Origin: Paramyrothecium sp. XJ0827
Lineage: Eukaryota; Ascomycota; Sordariomycetes; Hypocreales; Stachybotryaceae
NCBI GenBank assembly: GCA_020881915.1
Contig: JAJFPB010000011.1
Span: 620,001 to 684,000, forward strand
Reading direction: 5' to 3'
DNA: 64,000 bases
Part shown: positions 1 through 11,023 of the stretch, piece after piece
How positions within the stretch are numbered: position 1 is the first letter of the stretch
Layout: every line of letters starts with the position of its first letter
Made by a program: the position numbers and the translations under genes
The notes under the pieces: model-generated
What the model saw: only the letters and a program-made list of their open reading frames with translations
Database searches by the model: none
Told to the model about the DNA's origin: nothing

Positions 1-306
1 CACCATATGTCGCCGCTTGATGTGCTGTCTGCCTCCAATTCTGCCAGGAACCGCCCATGGTTTCCAATCCAGCTGCGTCTGCCCCTGCTCTTCCGCTTGT
101 CCAGCAAACTTCCGATCACGAAGCGTCGTTGGCCCCAGGTGATCTTATAGAGGTCTTCGACAGAAGAATCATTAGTCGAGGCCAGTGCAGAGGCCGCTTC
201 GTACTGCTTGGCAATGCTCTTTGGTCTAGGTCCGAGGCACGCGAATGAGGAGGGTGACTGCTTCGATGGCGCGCTGCCAGCCAAGCTGCCCGCTATCGGA
301 CTCCTC
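1..306 (-). pseudogene. N-terminal fragment of a hAT-type transposase (BED-like zinc finger)
   Basis: Read on the minus strand, one frame stays open from the hAT terminus at 306 to the window edge. It contains the segment RRSWIGNHGRFLAELEADS followed by DIWCC, which resembles the start of the BED-type zinc finger of fungal hAT transposases (a tryptophan-bearing basic stretch before the first Cys pair). No ATG is visible in this frame, and the left part is cut by the window edge. The hAT element at 307-3669 abuts it directly, so this older transposase was probably broken by that insertion or by recombination through it. Family assignment rests on about 30 residues and is tentative. Confidence 0.4.
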
Positions 307-3300
307 CAGTGAAGTAAATAGTGCAAAATACGGTATACGATATTTTTTCAACGCCACACTGCACTGGATTGTTTAGGAATTCGGTGCACTGCACGGTATA
401 CGGTATTCCACTATATTTAAGCAATATCGTATCGTAATATCATATCGCACGGCGTGCGAAGAGCCGCATGGCCTAAGCATAAAACTAACCAAATTGAGTA
501 AGGTTGAGGCTCAAGATAGTCTCACGGACCCTAACAAGATGAAGCCATTCACAGCCAACATATAAGATTATACTATTGCCAGATAGCGAGAACGCTCGGG
601 AAAACGTTTTCCTAGACCTCGCTCGCGTATGTTAAGGGTTTACTTAAGCTACATAATTGACTAATTTAACGTCACTCCTATTGCTTAGGTGTGAGAATGA
701 AGTAGGTAGATCTAGAGGTCAAAAGAAAACTTCACAGATTCGAGCATTATGAGTTTGAATTGTTTGCATACTATCTATTGCTCGTAATATCAGGTATAAT
801 GTTAGAAGACCCCTGCTGTTCCTCTTCTCCAATGATAGCTGTATCCAAGACAAGCTCAACGTCGTCAACCCAAGCCAATTTGTGAGTCTTCGACCAGGAC
901 TTTATGCACTCAATTGCCTCAATTATATCAATCCCTAACCTGTTCCTGCGATCTTGGAGGGTGATTTTTGTATCAGAGAAGAGACGTTCTGGCTCAGCAG
1001 ACATCGCAGGAATTGACAAAAGATCGAGCGCCATTTTGGAAAGGTTTGGATAGAGCGTTTGTTGTGTATCCTCAAGCCACCACCTTCGTACATCCTTGAC
1101 TTTGATTCTTGGGGCTGATATATAGTTCTGATACTCGTCAAATAGGGTAGGAAGCTCGGGATCCTCATGTTCGTCTTCCCATGCAAGAAACGAGTTCTTC
1201 ACTAGTGGCTTTTCAACCAAGGACTGGGTCGACGACTCCGCTGACTTGGCGACTGGTGCGTAACGAGACTTCCAGAGATCTTCTACGGCAGTCTTATTGC
1301 TCTCAATCCACTCAGGATGTTCCTCCCAGGCGGTGTCAAAGTAGTGCCACTTTCGATGAGGGCTGAGGACAATAGCTGCAACATAAGCAGGTGACCGCTC
1401 TGTAAGAGTGTAATATGCGTCGAGTTTCGCCCATCCAGCATCAATACAAGGCGTCATAAAAGCGTCATCTGCGTACTCGATTCGTGCAGCCTCAAATTCG
1501 CTAAGCAGGAAGTCCATTATGGGTAGCGTTCGATCGATTGTATGCGCGTGACCTTCTGCAGCCTTGGTGGCATCGGTGAATGACTTGAGGAAGTTGCAAA
1601 ATTTTTTCAGCTCAGCCCAGTCTTGTTCGGAAACTAGAAACTATTAGTGTTGTCCTCTCAATTGGATATATAGCATACGCGAATCAAGCTTAAGGTCCTT
1701 CTCCTTTGAGCAATAGTAATCAATTTGATCTGCGAGCTCAATGGCTCTCTCAATCATGTAGTACTTTGAGTTCCATCTTGTATCGTTGTCACGAAGAAGA
1801 CCCTTTTTCTCACTGATCTCCTTAAACCTCTGTATCCGTTGTGGACTACATCGGATAAAGACAACGATGTTGTGGAGCTTGCCAAGAGGACCAGCCTTCC
1901 TCCACTTCAATATATCAGCGTCTGAAGGCTTGATATATTCGCTCGTAGTGTCCTTTTTAACCTGGTTTTTCGTAGGGGCTTCGTCGGGTGCGGTTTTTGG
2001 GAACATAAACGCATGAGCCGCTAGATTGATGGTATGACCGTTACAACGAAGGCGGTGATGTTTCGCGTCGTATATGATATTGTGCCTCTCGTTCAACACT
2101 ATTAATCATTAGTATTATTCTCTCAATAAGTTGATAGAGGCATGCATTTCTGTAGAGAATTCATCAACGTATCATTCGAGTCTGCATTGTCTGAAACAAA
2201 GTATCCAATCTGGGTGACAATTCCGTAGTCCTCGACGACATTCATCACAATATGGGCCTGATTCTCTCCTGAATGCTTGCCGTGTACCTCTCGTAAAGCG
2301 ACACAATATGAAACCAGCTCGCCGTTGCTATATCAATGAAGTGTGCAACAATACCAAGGATACCAAGCTTATTTGGAGAGGACCATATATCGACGGTGAA
2401 GTGTATTCTCGAGATAGCTGATTGGAGAACTTGTCGTATACGTCGCTTTTGCGTCTCAAACGTTCGCATCACCCACTCGCGAATCGTTTGATGTGATGTA
2501 GGTAAAATCGAGAGGACTCCAGGATTGAGGAATTTGAGCAAGCTAAAAGGGCATAAGATTAGTATATGAACCATTAATATTAAGTGTATTAGAGCACTTA
2601 CGCTCGAAAGCTTTCTCTTGTTGCTATACGAAGTGCAATCCCGCAGTCTGCAATCCACTCTACATACAGTTGCTCAAACTTATCAGCGTCAAGATCTGTC
2701 GTTTCGTCATCGTGTCGACGGCGTTTGAGGGGATTCGTGTTCTGAGACATCCGTGAGAAGGCTTCCTCAAGGTGATTCCTTGTTTTAGCAGCCCTTTCTT
2801 CATTAGGCGTTAATATATCGAGAGTAGTGTGAGATTTAAGGTGCTTGTAGATGTGTGCCGTGCCTCCATTTTCGAGATATTCGGCAGGCTTCCCTTTACA
2901 GTACTTGCAACGCCATATAATCTGACCTTCCGTATTACGGACGATCTGATTCCTTCCGAAGGGCGTATGATCCCATATCTTCGACGTACGCTTCTTCTTC
3001 TTAAATTGAGAGGTTAACAACGGCGAAATAGATGTCTCTCCGACATCAGAATCTCCGTTGTCGCTGATAACCGACGAACCAGGGGCTAGGGAAGTCTGGG
3101 ATGATGTAGCCGTGAAGGAAGCGCTAATGCCTGAGCGCTGAGAAGCCATTATTTCGTAGGATAAGACTTGTTGAGGAAGTAGGGAAAAGTTCAGGAGCTG
3201 ACACGCTTCATGTCAGGGGCATAGGCCTTATTCGTCCAGAAGCATGCTTGGAAACCAACAAATTGATTGCATTGAAGAAAAGAAGAACTGAAAGCTCTCG

Positions 3301-3669
3301 GAGAGCTGGCGAGCTTGTTACATACTCACTCAAACACTCAGGAGTTTGTGACGAGGCCTTTATTTGGTGGCGTTATTACTATCGGCAATCAACCGAGTGC
3401 AGATCAACCAGGTTACACTTCGTTAGTAAAAAGTCCTGTAAATTGGGATCTTCATAATGCTTCATATATGGGGAGAATCCTCGTACTACTCGTATTACAT
3501 AGTACTTGCACTATATTTGATATCATATTTATACGATATTTGAACGACCATGCACTGTATTGCACGGTTTCCGGTGTTGCTTGCACTGCACGGTATTTTT
3601 ATACCGTGCAGGCAATACGATATTGAATATGATATTGTCTTATTTACGGCCACACTATTTACTTCACTG
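307..3669 (-). mobile_element. hAT DNA transposon, copy A (3363 bp)
   Basis: The element is bounded by perfect terminal inverted repeats: CAGTGAAGTAAATAGTG at 307 and its reverse complement ending at 3669. Both subterminal regions are rich in short repeats of the CGGTATACGATATT type, as is usual for transposase binding in hAT elements. It encodes a four-exon hAT transposase on the minus strand. A nearly identical copy in opposite orientation lies at 14726-18087. The 8 bp outside each end (gactcctc and gaggtgcc) do not match, so the expected 8-bp target duplication is absent. Confidence 0.9.
771..3149 (-). pseudogene. hAT transposase of copy A, one frameshift
   Basis: The protein starts at the ATG at 3149 (MASQRSGIS) and is read through four coding blocks: about 2598-3149, 2245-2597, 1644-2099 and 771-1517. 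Introns separate them, for example between the end of block 1 (RESFRA) and block 2. A BED zinc finger (WRCKYCKG, then HIYKHLKSH) lies in block 1. The hAT dimerisation motif (LLSIPAMSAEPERLFSDTK) lies in block 4. Compared with copy B, block 2 has a 2-bp duplication (gatatagc versus gatagc, near 2328) that shifts the frame inside the catalytic core. This copy therefore cannot make an intact transposase. Confidence 0.85.
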
Positions 3670-4037
3670 GAGGTGCCTCGAACTCTTACCCTTAGTTGCC
3701 AGATGAGAGAATCTGTTGAACGAAGTTTGATGGCAGTCTTATCACGATGCATAAATGCCGCTACTCCCAAATTGTGCTAGGTAGGACCCTTAACAACTCA
3801 GGAACCGATTCTGCAGAGATACACTGACCAGGTAGGCAGAGGTCATGATGAGTAAGGAGGCACGGCTAGAAAGAGATACCGGTACTACTACTACTACTAC
3901 TACTTCTCCCTTCCAGTAAGACCCTGCCGGTTCATCTTCTCTGCCTCTTCGTACTGTCCCTGAGACTGTAGCATTGACGCTAGTATACTTCCACAATGGA
4001 TGAACGGTGTCCTAGAGCAATTATCAGGGGTTTAATT
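3670..4037. other. Spacer with (TAC)7 microsatellite
   Basis: No gene is visible. Seven TAC units occur at 3883-3903. The rest is unremarkable sequence between the hAT element and the 3' end of the GTPase gene. Confidence 0.6.
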
Positions 4038-5384
4038 CTAGGAGATCGTCCAAAAGTCCCCAACCTTATCCCAGAATGACCCTGTGGCGCAATATTAGAC
4101 TGATTTCTGGTGATGGGGATATGAACCTACTGTTCTTCCGACGGCACATTCGCTCGTCCAGGTCCTCCTTCGTCCTACGGTGCTCTGCCTCGATTTCACC
4201 CAAACGCCTCTCGTTCTCTTTCCTCTGCGCCTCCATGACCTGACGATACTCCTCCTGCTTGCGGCTCATTTCTGCCCGGCTGGCTTTATCAGCCTCCATG
4301 CGCTGCCTCTCTCGTTGTTGTTGGTCCTTCAACGCTTTCTCTTGTCGGGCGATGCTAGCCTTATACTTCTCCCGTTCTCGCTCATATCGCTCAAGCTCCT
4401 TTGCGCGCTCCTCCTTCATCTCCTCGCAGAAAGCTTGAAACTCCTCTTCTTTGCGCTTGTCAACTTCCTTCAGTGTCTGAGTGAGTTTCTCTTGCTCCTC
4501 AGCACTATTCTTGATTTTCTCCTGTAGCATCTCGATCTCCTCTTTGAACTCCTGCTCTAGCTCATCATTACGCTCTTTGATCGCCTCCTGCAACCCGTTA
4601 CGCATCGCAGCCAACTCAACCATGTGTTTCTTCCTCTCGCGAATTATTTCCGCATTGAGCTCATGTGCCGCGGCTGTCTCGTCAATGCCGTGACCCCTGT
4701 TGATGATCTCGTCTTGGATGTCCAATGTGACTGTTGTATGCAGAGAGAGGATATAGCTAATGATATCCAAAGCCGACTCTCGCGTGTTCATGTAGCGGAA
4801 GACTTTGCTCCCCTTCTTGCACATATACCCCCCAGTATTCCTCGGTCTTAATTAGTTCCGTCTCCCGGCGGTTACCGTCCTCGGTCGTAACGTTCGACCA
4901 CATGGAGGTAGCGAGGACGATGGACTGATAGGCCGTCTCGCCGCAGAGCTTTTTGAACATGGCTAAGTTTCTACGGGCCGAACCAGCCATTTTCGGATCG
5001 GAGATACGATGGAGGAAGATGATCCCGTTCAGTCTGATGCCATTCTTGAAGGACATGCTCAGCCAATGAGCAATATCCTGAAGTACCTGTACATCTGACC
5101 GGTCGGTGTCGTCAAATCCAGGGGTGTCGATAAGGTGCACGCAGAGGGAACGGTTATACATGAACGAGACATCTTCGACATCGGCAGTGCCTGGAGCGTA
5201 TCAGCTACTTGCCTGCATGCGGTAAAAATATAGGGGCAAACAAGGTGTATTACGAACAGGAGGGTAGACCATGCCCAATTTTTACTGACTTTCCACTGCA
5301 GGTTGAGATGAATGAGCTCTTGCCAACACCAGTAACGCCCATAATAGCGATATAGACATGATGAACTTGATTGTTGTGCCCCAT
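4038..5384 (-). CDS. P-loop GTPase with long C-terminal coiled coil (AIG1/septin-like G domain), one frameshift
   Basis: Three exons are proposed: 5258-5384, 4131-5190 and 4038-4081. Exon 1 starts MGHNNQVHHVYIAIMG and carries the P-loop GVTGVGKSS (residues about 16-24). Exon 2 carries the G3 motif DTPGFDD. No clear TKxD (G4) motif is seen; ATSMWS lies at the matching place. After the G domain come roughly 170 residues of nearly uninterrupted E/K/R-rich coiled coil. The last exon restores a conserved-looking tail (FWDKVGDFWTIS). Between the G domain and the coiled coil a run of six G (coding strand, about 4828-4833) puts the reading out of frame by one base. Five G would give YWGYMCKKGSKVF, which joins the halves smoothly. 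This is either a recent pseudogene or a sequencing error in the homopolymer. Such GTPase/coiled-coil proteins are common multicopy genes in filamentous fungi; the function is not known. Confidence 0.7.
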
Positions 5385-6584
5385 CTTGCTAGTGTCGGAT
5401 TAAAACAACGAAAGTAAAAGAATGTTGGGGGGTATATGTGTCCGTATGGTTAGAGGTTAGTTTGGAGATAGTTGAAGGGAGATAATGATATAGACCGAGC
5501 TGATATTTATCTGGAAGGATGGGGAGGCTCTCGTCAAGCTTTTCCAAGGAATTAGAGGTTGTCATATATACCAGTACCTAACGCTACCAGGAATAAGGCT
5601 CTTTTTTACAGAATAAAGCCTCTTGAATCTAGACCGCTCAAGTTAGGTCATGAGAAACCCTTTGGCGGCAAGATCATTTAATATTGCTAAATTAGTACCC
5701 TCGCCGTGTCCTTAAAAATAAGAATTTCTATTTGGTCACAGTAATCAATACCTCTTCCATGCGGGCCGGACTAGCAGGAGCGTCAGTATCTCAATCTCAT
5801 GGGAATGTCTAGATGCAGACCCTAGGGCAGTTGTGGCAGATCAAATTGTTAGCTAAAATGCGGTTAGATTCTGAGTCGGGACCTAAAATTTGTATACACG
5901 TAGAATTATTGAGCGAAGTCAATGGAGCAGGAATGAAGCAGAGGCTTACACCACTGTATGCTATTACGTTAAGGTTATCCGCTTGATGTGATGAAGTTAC
6001 TTTCCGCCAGTGTTTCGTTCTGGGCCTGGCTGGAGAGGATATATTCGCAAGCCTCAACAGTCGTTGGAAACCTTGCAGGTATTTTAAAGAGAATGGCTGT
6101 TGTGAGAAACAATTCTATATATTCACCTAACTTGTTTCTGTTGCCAGTGTGGAAATAGCGCTCCCTGCACGATTTTAGTGCCTTTGCCTAATGACCGCCT
6201 GAACCTGCTGTCTGCCCGTGAGGCCGGCGGGCCCCTCCTGGTATTAGAACACAAGAGTTCGGATGGGTCGACCAAGCTGCTATATTCACAATTGTGGTCC
6301 GACCCAAAGCTTGGTGGCATTTACAAGAAATGATAGTTCAGTAACATTCATAAGATATGGGGTGGTTTGGTATGAGGAGAGATAGTTTAGTAGGATGTAT
6401 TAGGAATGGCCAGTTTAGTAGTGTTATAATTAATGATAATTTGTATTGTTCAATAGGAATGGTGGCGTTCATAAGAAATGGTGGCGTTAAGGAACGAGCG
6501 TGGTCGGGGAAATCACATGAAAGTGGGCCAATTAGAGATGACAAAGATAAAATTCCAATAACGTACATAATAAGCGAGTCGGAC
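5385..6584. other. Gene-poor AT-rich spacer
   Basis: No convincing gene. Open frames on the minus strand at 5809-6057 and 6123-6320 show no recognisable domain and are probably chance. Between 6313 and 6481 a motif of about 20 bp (GTGGCRTTCATAAGAAATGG and variants) occurs three times in the same orientation, at about 6313, 6341 and 6461, next to the truncated LINE. Confidence 0.45.
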
Positions 6585-8319
6585 GAAGGGAGGCTCGATC
6601 GCCTTTGTCGACGACTACTCAGCCTGGGTCACAGGTGCGACGGCGGAAGAGAACAGGGACGGCATACAGGCCATCATCGACCGCGCACTGGCGTGGGAGA
6701 GGTGCAGCGGGGCGACATTTGAGTGCGACAAGACGACCATCGTCCACTTTACGCGCGTCATCGAACGCACCAGCCGCATCCCGTTCACGATCAAGGGAGA
6801 AGTGGTCAAGCCGAAGCAGAAGGCCAAGATCTTGGGAGTGGTCATGGACGCGAAGCTCAGGTTCAAGAAGCACATGGCCGAGGCGGCCACCAAAGGTCTC
6901 ACGGCAGCCATGTGTCTGAGGAGACTCAAGATGCTATCCCCACGTACGGCCAGGCAGCTCTTCGTGGCAACCGTGGCGCCGGCCATGGACTATGCCTCTG
7001 TCGTGTGGTCGCACGCACGAGGTGAAAGAGAACTGACCTGGTTCAACAGGGCTCAGAAGATGGGGGCGCGGGCCATCACGGGCGCTTTTCGGACAGTGTC
7101 GACGGCAGTGGCCGAAGCGGAGGCCAGCCTCCAGACGGTAGGCGAGAGGCATGCTCAAGCTGGCATGAGATCGTACATCAACATCCAGACCCTGCCAAAG
7201 ACACATCCGCTCGCAACCCTCAAGGTGTCAACTAGCCGAAGATACATGTCACCGTTGAAGAAACTGGCACTTGCTCACGAAGGGAGCGGTATTGAACGGA
7301 TGGAAACGATTCAGGCTTATGCGGTACCACCGTGGCACAACCGTGTGTCGACGGTATGCGAAGCCGACCGTGAAGCGGCGAGAGCGGCAGCCGAGAATGT
7401 CAGCGATATTGTCATCGCGACCAGCGCTTCCGACAGAGGAGGGTTTGTGGGCATGGGCGGCATCGTAGCCCACAGATCGTCTGGTCAGACAGACACCGTG
7501 GTTGCCAGGTACTCGGTCACTCTCGGGTCACGAGACGACCAGAACCCATACACGGCCGAGCTGGAGGCGATAGCGATGGCACTGCGATGCATGCCCGATG
7601 GTCTGCAACGTCGAGAAATTACAGTATTGTCAAGCAGCCAGTCGTCACTCAAGGCGATCGCGCGACCCCGGCAACAATCAGGTCAGATCACCATCCGACA
7701 GATCTATGAGCACATTGAACGACTGGGAAAGGGAAACAACAGAGTCAAGATGGTCTGGGTGCCGTCCCAAGACGACAGCCTCACCATGGGCCGCGAAGCA
7801 AAAAGACAAGCCCAGAGAGCAACCAGAGCAGAATGCACACTGCAAGTGCTGCCATTCCAGGCTCGCTCTACCCGGACCAGGCTAGTGGCAGCGCGGCTAC
7901 GCCAGCAACGGAGACTACCCGACAAAGTGGGCGGCTACTCCAAGCGGATCGACCGAGCCCTGCCGGGCAAGCACACGAAAGCGCTGTACGATAGCTTGAA
8001 GAGGCGAGAAGCCGACGTGCTGTCGCAGCTTCGTACGGGAATGGCGAGGATCAACAGTTACCTGAGCAAGATAGGGGCCGCAGGGTCGGACATGTGTGAT
8101 TGCGGACGCGCACCAGAGACGATGGAGCATTTCCTGTTCCGATGCACAAGGTGGGATACGGAGCGCGGAAACATGCGACAAGCTGGACAAAGCATGATGG
8201 GAAACCTTTCCTTCTTCCTGGGTGGAAAGCCGGCGTCAGATGGACCCAAATGGGCACCTAACCTGGAGGCGGTGCGAGCGACAGTCAAGTTTGCGATGGC
8301 GACGGGAAGACTGAGTTGA
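6585..8319 (+). pseudogene. LINE ORF2 remnant: end of reverse transcriptase plus RNase H
   Basis: The open frame begins inside the reverse transcriptase with IAFVDDYSAW, where FVDD is the catalytic box C. It continues through the thumb region (GVVMDAKLRFKKHM, TARQLFVATVAPAMDYAS) into an RNase H domain (ATSASDRGGFVGMGGI, then TAELEAIAMALR). It ends with a Cys/His motif (CDCGRAPETMEHFLFRC) typical of the zinc-binding tail of fungal LINE ORF2. The frame is open to the stop at 8319 with no internal break. The endonuclease and most of the reverse transcriptase are missing, so it cannot move by itself. Confidence 0.85.
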
Positions 8320-8629
8320 GAAAGGGAAAACAGAACATATTAAAACATTGACATCACAGTTGACTACTAACATCGAACAGCCTCAAGTTGACAGACCATG
8401 CTTCAGCTGCTGAAGATAGGATGCTGAACACTTGGAGAAGTCGGCCTTCAAGCAGGCCTGTCAAGCAGAGTCAAGCGAGGCTTGAACGGAAAAGACTTAA
8501 GAAGAGAAGTGGGGCTTTCCTTTGTGTAGACCGGATCAATGCGGAGGAATCGTAAATAGCTTAGCGTACCTACTGGCCCTATGAGATTCGTTCTCCCGGG
8601 CGTAATAAACTCTATCTATCTATCTATCT
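6585..8629 (+). mobile_element. 5'-truncated Tad-like LINE, copy 1
   Basis: Homology to the LINE at 11-14.7 kb begins just upstream of the reverse-transcriptase active-site box and runs to a 3' end of the form CCCGGGCGTAATAAA followed by a (TCTA)n tail at 8611-8629. A 5' truncation with an intact 3' end and short tandem tail is the normal product of target-primed reverse transcription. It lies on the plus strand directly upstream of the histidine kinase gene, about 340 bp from that start codon. Confidence 0.85.
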
Positions 8630-8972
8630 GTATTGGGCGCCCCAGGCAGCCACTTGTCGTCCGAGGTATAGTTAGTGGAAAAATCAGCTGGTGGGCAAGG
8701 TGAGTATCGCAGGTGGAAGACCATGGATAAGCGGTAACAGTACATGGATGTGACCTTAACCGTGCCCCATTTTTCGCGGAAGTCGGTCCGGATAGATGGA
8801 TTATACTGACAGGATGCTTACAGGGTTGATTCAAATAAGAAGCTGGGAAGGTCGCGTTTTGTACCTGGAACAAGACAAGTCAATCAATCTACACTCGCCT
8901 CGGCGACAGTGAGTTTATTTCTGATATCTTTCCGACTTCCCTTGGCAGGCCGACCGCACGCGGAGCTTCACT
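8630..8972. other. Upstream region of the histidine kinase gene
   Basis: About 340 bp between the LINE tail and the ATG at 8973. No gene is seen, and no clear TATA box or operator can be defended. Any regulatory DNA of the kinase gene farther upstream has been displaced by the LINE. Confidence 0.4.
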
Positions 8973-10880
8973 ATGTCTGAGGCCCCTCCCATCCAGAAAC
9001 GCCACCAGCCTGTGGATCTCGAAACTGACCGGCGCGACAGCCTCGTCGCGTTGAATGGCGTCGACATTTCCGAGCTGCTGGACCAGGATGCCCGCCCCAC
9101 CTTCGTCATGGACCTCGACCCTGACGATGAGGTTATTGAAGGCGGCGCGAAGCACATCCTGCCTATCTTCTGCAACACGGCTCTGCGCCTGCGCGAAACG
9201 CTGCTCGATGCCGTCCTCGGCCGCGCGGACCCGGCGGGTCAGGGTGGGGCTTCCGAGGATACGGCCCACAGGTTCAGAACCTGGGCCGCTGGGGTCACCA
9301 AGTTCGACAACTCCGGAGATGTCCTCCCGCTATCCTTCGAGTTCCAAGGCATGCTATGGACCGGCTCGACGGTGCGGAAGCGATGGCGCGTAGTCAGCGG
9401 GAATCTCCTCGCAGCGCCCGCTCCTAGCCGACCCACGGCCCAAGCGGCGACGGCCCTACCCCTAGGATCAGAGACCCGACGCCAGCAGAACGAGACCTTC
9501 GACATCACGTCCCGCGAGATGACGAATTCTACTTGGGCGATTCTTCAGTGCGCAGACAGCATCCTCGACACCCTTGATCCGCGCCAGGCACATGTCTACC
9601 CGGTGTCGGCGGAAGCCGTCCGACCTTGTCTCGAGGCAGCTCAGACTATCCTCTTGTGTGCCCAGCATCAAATGTCCATCGTCGACGACGTCCGTACCAT
9701 GTCCGAACTTGGCTCCAACTTCATCATCACGCCAGTGTCTGCACAGCCGGTGAAGGTCGTGAGACACGCGGTAAAAATGTTCGACGCCGAGTTACAGGCC
9801 AGGGAGATCGAGATAGCCTGCAAAGTAGATATGTCCTTTGCAGACCTAGGGGTGGCGTACGCCATGCTGGATCCACACCGTATCCTTCAGATCCTCATCA
9901 AACTTATCGCTAACGCTATCACATTCAGGGCAGGTACGCAAAAGAGGTGTATCACGGTTTCGGTCGGTGTCTCTCAAGACCTGCCCCTGGAGGTCAACAT
10001 CCCGGATTTTCGCTATATCCCTACAAGAACACAGATCAGTACCGTGGCTACAGGAGATGACTGGGGTACCGGGGATATCATCTACCTCACCTTCCACGTC
10101 ACCAATACTGGTATCGGTCTGACTCCGGAAGAGATAAAGGTTCTGTTTGAGCGATTCTCGCAGGCATCACCGCAATCCTACACCAAGTACGGGGGCAGTG
10201 GTCTCGGAATGTTCATCTCCCGCCAGCTGGCCGAGCTTCACGGAGGGCGGATCGGGGTGGCCTCGAAAGCTACGACCGGGAGCACGTTTGGATTTTTCGT
10301 CAAGGCCAGAAAAACAACGCCCACGGATCTGTTTCCGGGTTTATCTAACCGGCTTGAACAACAGCTGCCAAGTTGGGCCAAGTTCCTCGTTCGGCCCCTG
10401 CCACCGCGGGACCCTGATTTGCCCTCTTCAGGCGTGGTAGCAATCACGACCTCAAATACCCTCCCGCCTCCCGGACTCGGCCCCAGCCAAATCGACATTC
10501 TCGTCGTCGAGGACAATCTCATCCAACAGAGGGTGTTAGTCAAACTACTCAAGAAGCGCGGCGGCTACAACGTCAGCGTCGCGAATGACGGGGTTGAGGC
10601 GCTCTCGCATCTCAACGAGACTTACTTCCTCCGGCCCGGCGGAGCGAATCTCTCCCTTATACTCATGGATATAGAGATGCCGAATATGGACGGCCTGACG
10701 TGCGTGCGGGAGATTCGTAAAATGGAAGCCGCGGGCACCATCTCGACACACGTGCCGGTCATTGCGATGAGCGTCAAACAGGAGCATATCGCGGCGGCGA
10801 AGATGGCCGGCATGGACGATTTTGTGTCGAAGCCGCTCGGCGTGATGACTTTGATGGACCAGATTGAGGAGCTTCTTTGA
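8973..10880 (+). CDS. Hybrid histidine kinase-like protein with degenerate kinase core and intact receiver
   Basis: One exon of 635 residues. Residues 30-145 resemble the PAS-like region of fungal hybrid kinases (PLSFEFQGMLWTGSTVRKRW). The H-box region reads FDITSREMTNS; family members have SHEMRNP, so the phospho-accepting His is replaced by Arg181. The HATPase_c domain follows (N box NAITF at about 314, G2 loop YGGSGLGMF at about 406-414). Its G1 box reads NTGIGL, with Asn378 in place of the usual Asp. The receiver domain (about 508-635) looks functional: acidic pair E513/D514, phospho-acceptor D566 in LMDIEMPNMDG, and K620 in FVSKP. It is therefore probably kinase-dead but may still act as a receiver. 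The start codon is the first ATG in frame; the protein is shorter than most fungal hybrid kinases, so an N-terminal exon may be missing. Confidence 0.85.
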   Translation: MSEAPPIQKRHQPVDLETDRRDSLVALNGVDISELLDQDARPTFVMDLDPDDEVIEGGAKHILPIFCNTALRLRETLLDAVLGRADPAGQGGASEDTAHRFRTWAAGVTKFDNSGDVLPLSFEFQGMLWTGSTVRKRWRVVSGNLLAAPAPSRPTAQAATALPLGSETRRQQNETFDITSREMTNSTWAILQCADSILDTLDPRQAHVYPVSAEAVRPCLEAAQTILLCAQHQMSIVDDVRTMSELGSNFIITPVSAQPVKVVRHAVKMFDAELQAREIEIACKVDMSFADLGVAYAMLDPHRILQILIKLIANAITFRAGTQKRCITVSVGVSQDLPLEVNIPDFRYIPTRTQISTVATGDDWGTGDIIYLTFHVTNTGIGLTPEEIKVLFERFSQASPQSYTKYGGSGLGMFISRQLAELHGGRIGVASKATTGSTFGFFVKARKTTPTDLFPGLSNRLEQQLPSWAKFLVRPLPPRDPDLPSSGVVAITTSNTLPPPGLGPSQIDILVVEDNLIQQRVLVKLLKKRGGYNVSVANDGVEALSHLNETYFLRPGGANLSLILMDIEMPNMDGLTCVREIRKMEAAGTISTHVPVIAMSVKQEHIAAAKMAGMDDFVSKPLGVMTLMDQIEELL

Positions 10881-11023
10881 TTAAAGAAGCCTACACATAC
10901 ATGAAGCGAGATTTTACATTGCAAATGATGCTGGTGCTTGGGGTTTTGACACAAGCCACCTCATGGATCTGGGTTTCCGACTTCTGGATGACATGAGAGT
11001 AGACCTGAAGGAAGAGCTGGGTG

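Noticed and set aside
307..3669. Repeat-induced point mutation as the cause of hAT inactivation
   Set aside because: The lesions are 2-bp insertions and the two copies are nearly identical, without the dense C-to-T changes expected from RIP.
3495..3780. Small genes over the hAT inverted repeats
   Set aside because: They consist of translated terminal repeats, present identically at both hAT copies, with no protein features.
4180..4851. Leucine/serine-rich plus-strand reading frames
   Set aside because: They are complements of the GTPase coiled-coil region.
8909..8948. A 40-nt intron just upstream of the histidine kinase ATG
   Set aside because: It has GT and AG ends but is shorter than usual fungal introns, and no convincing upstream coding exon was found.
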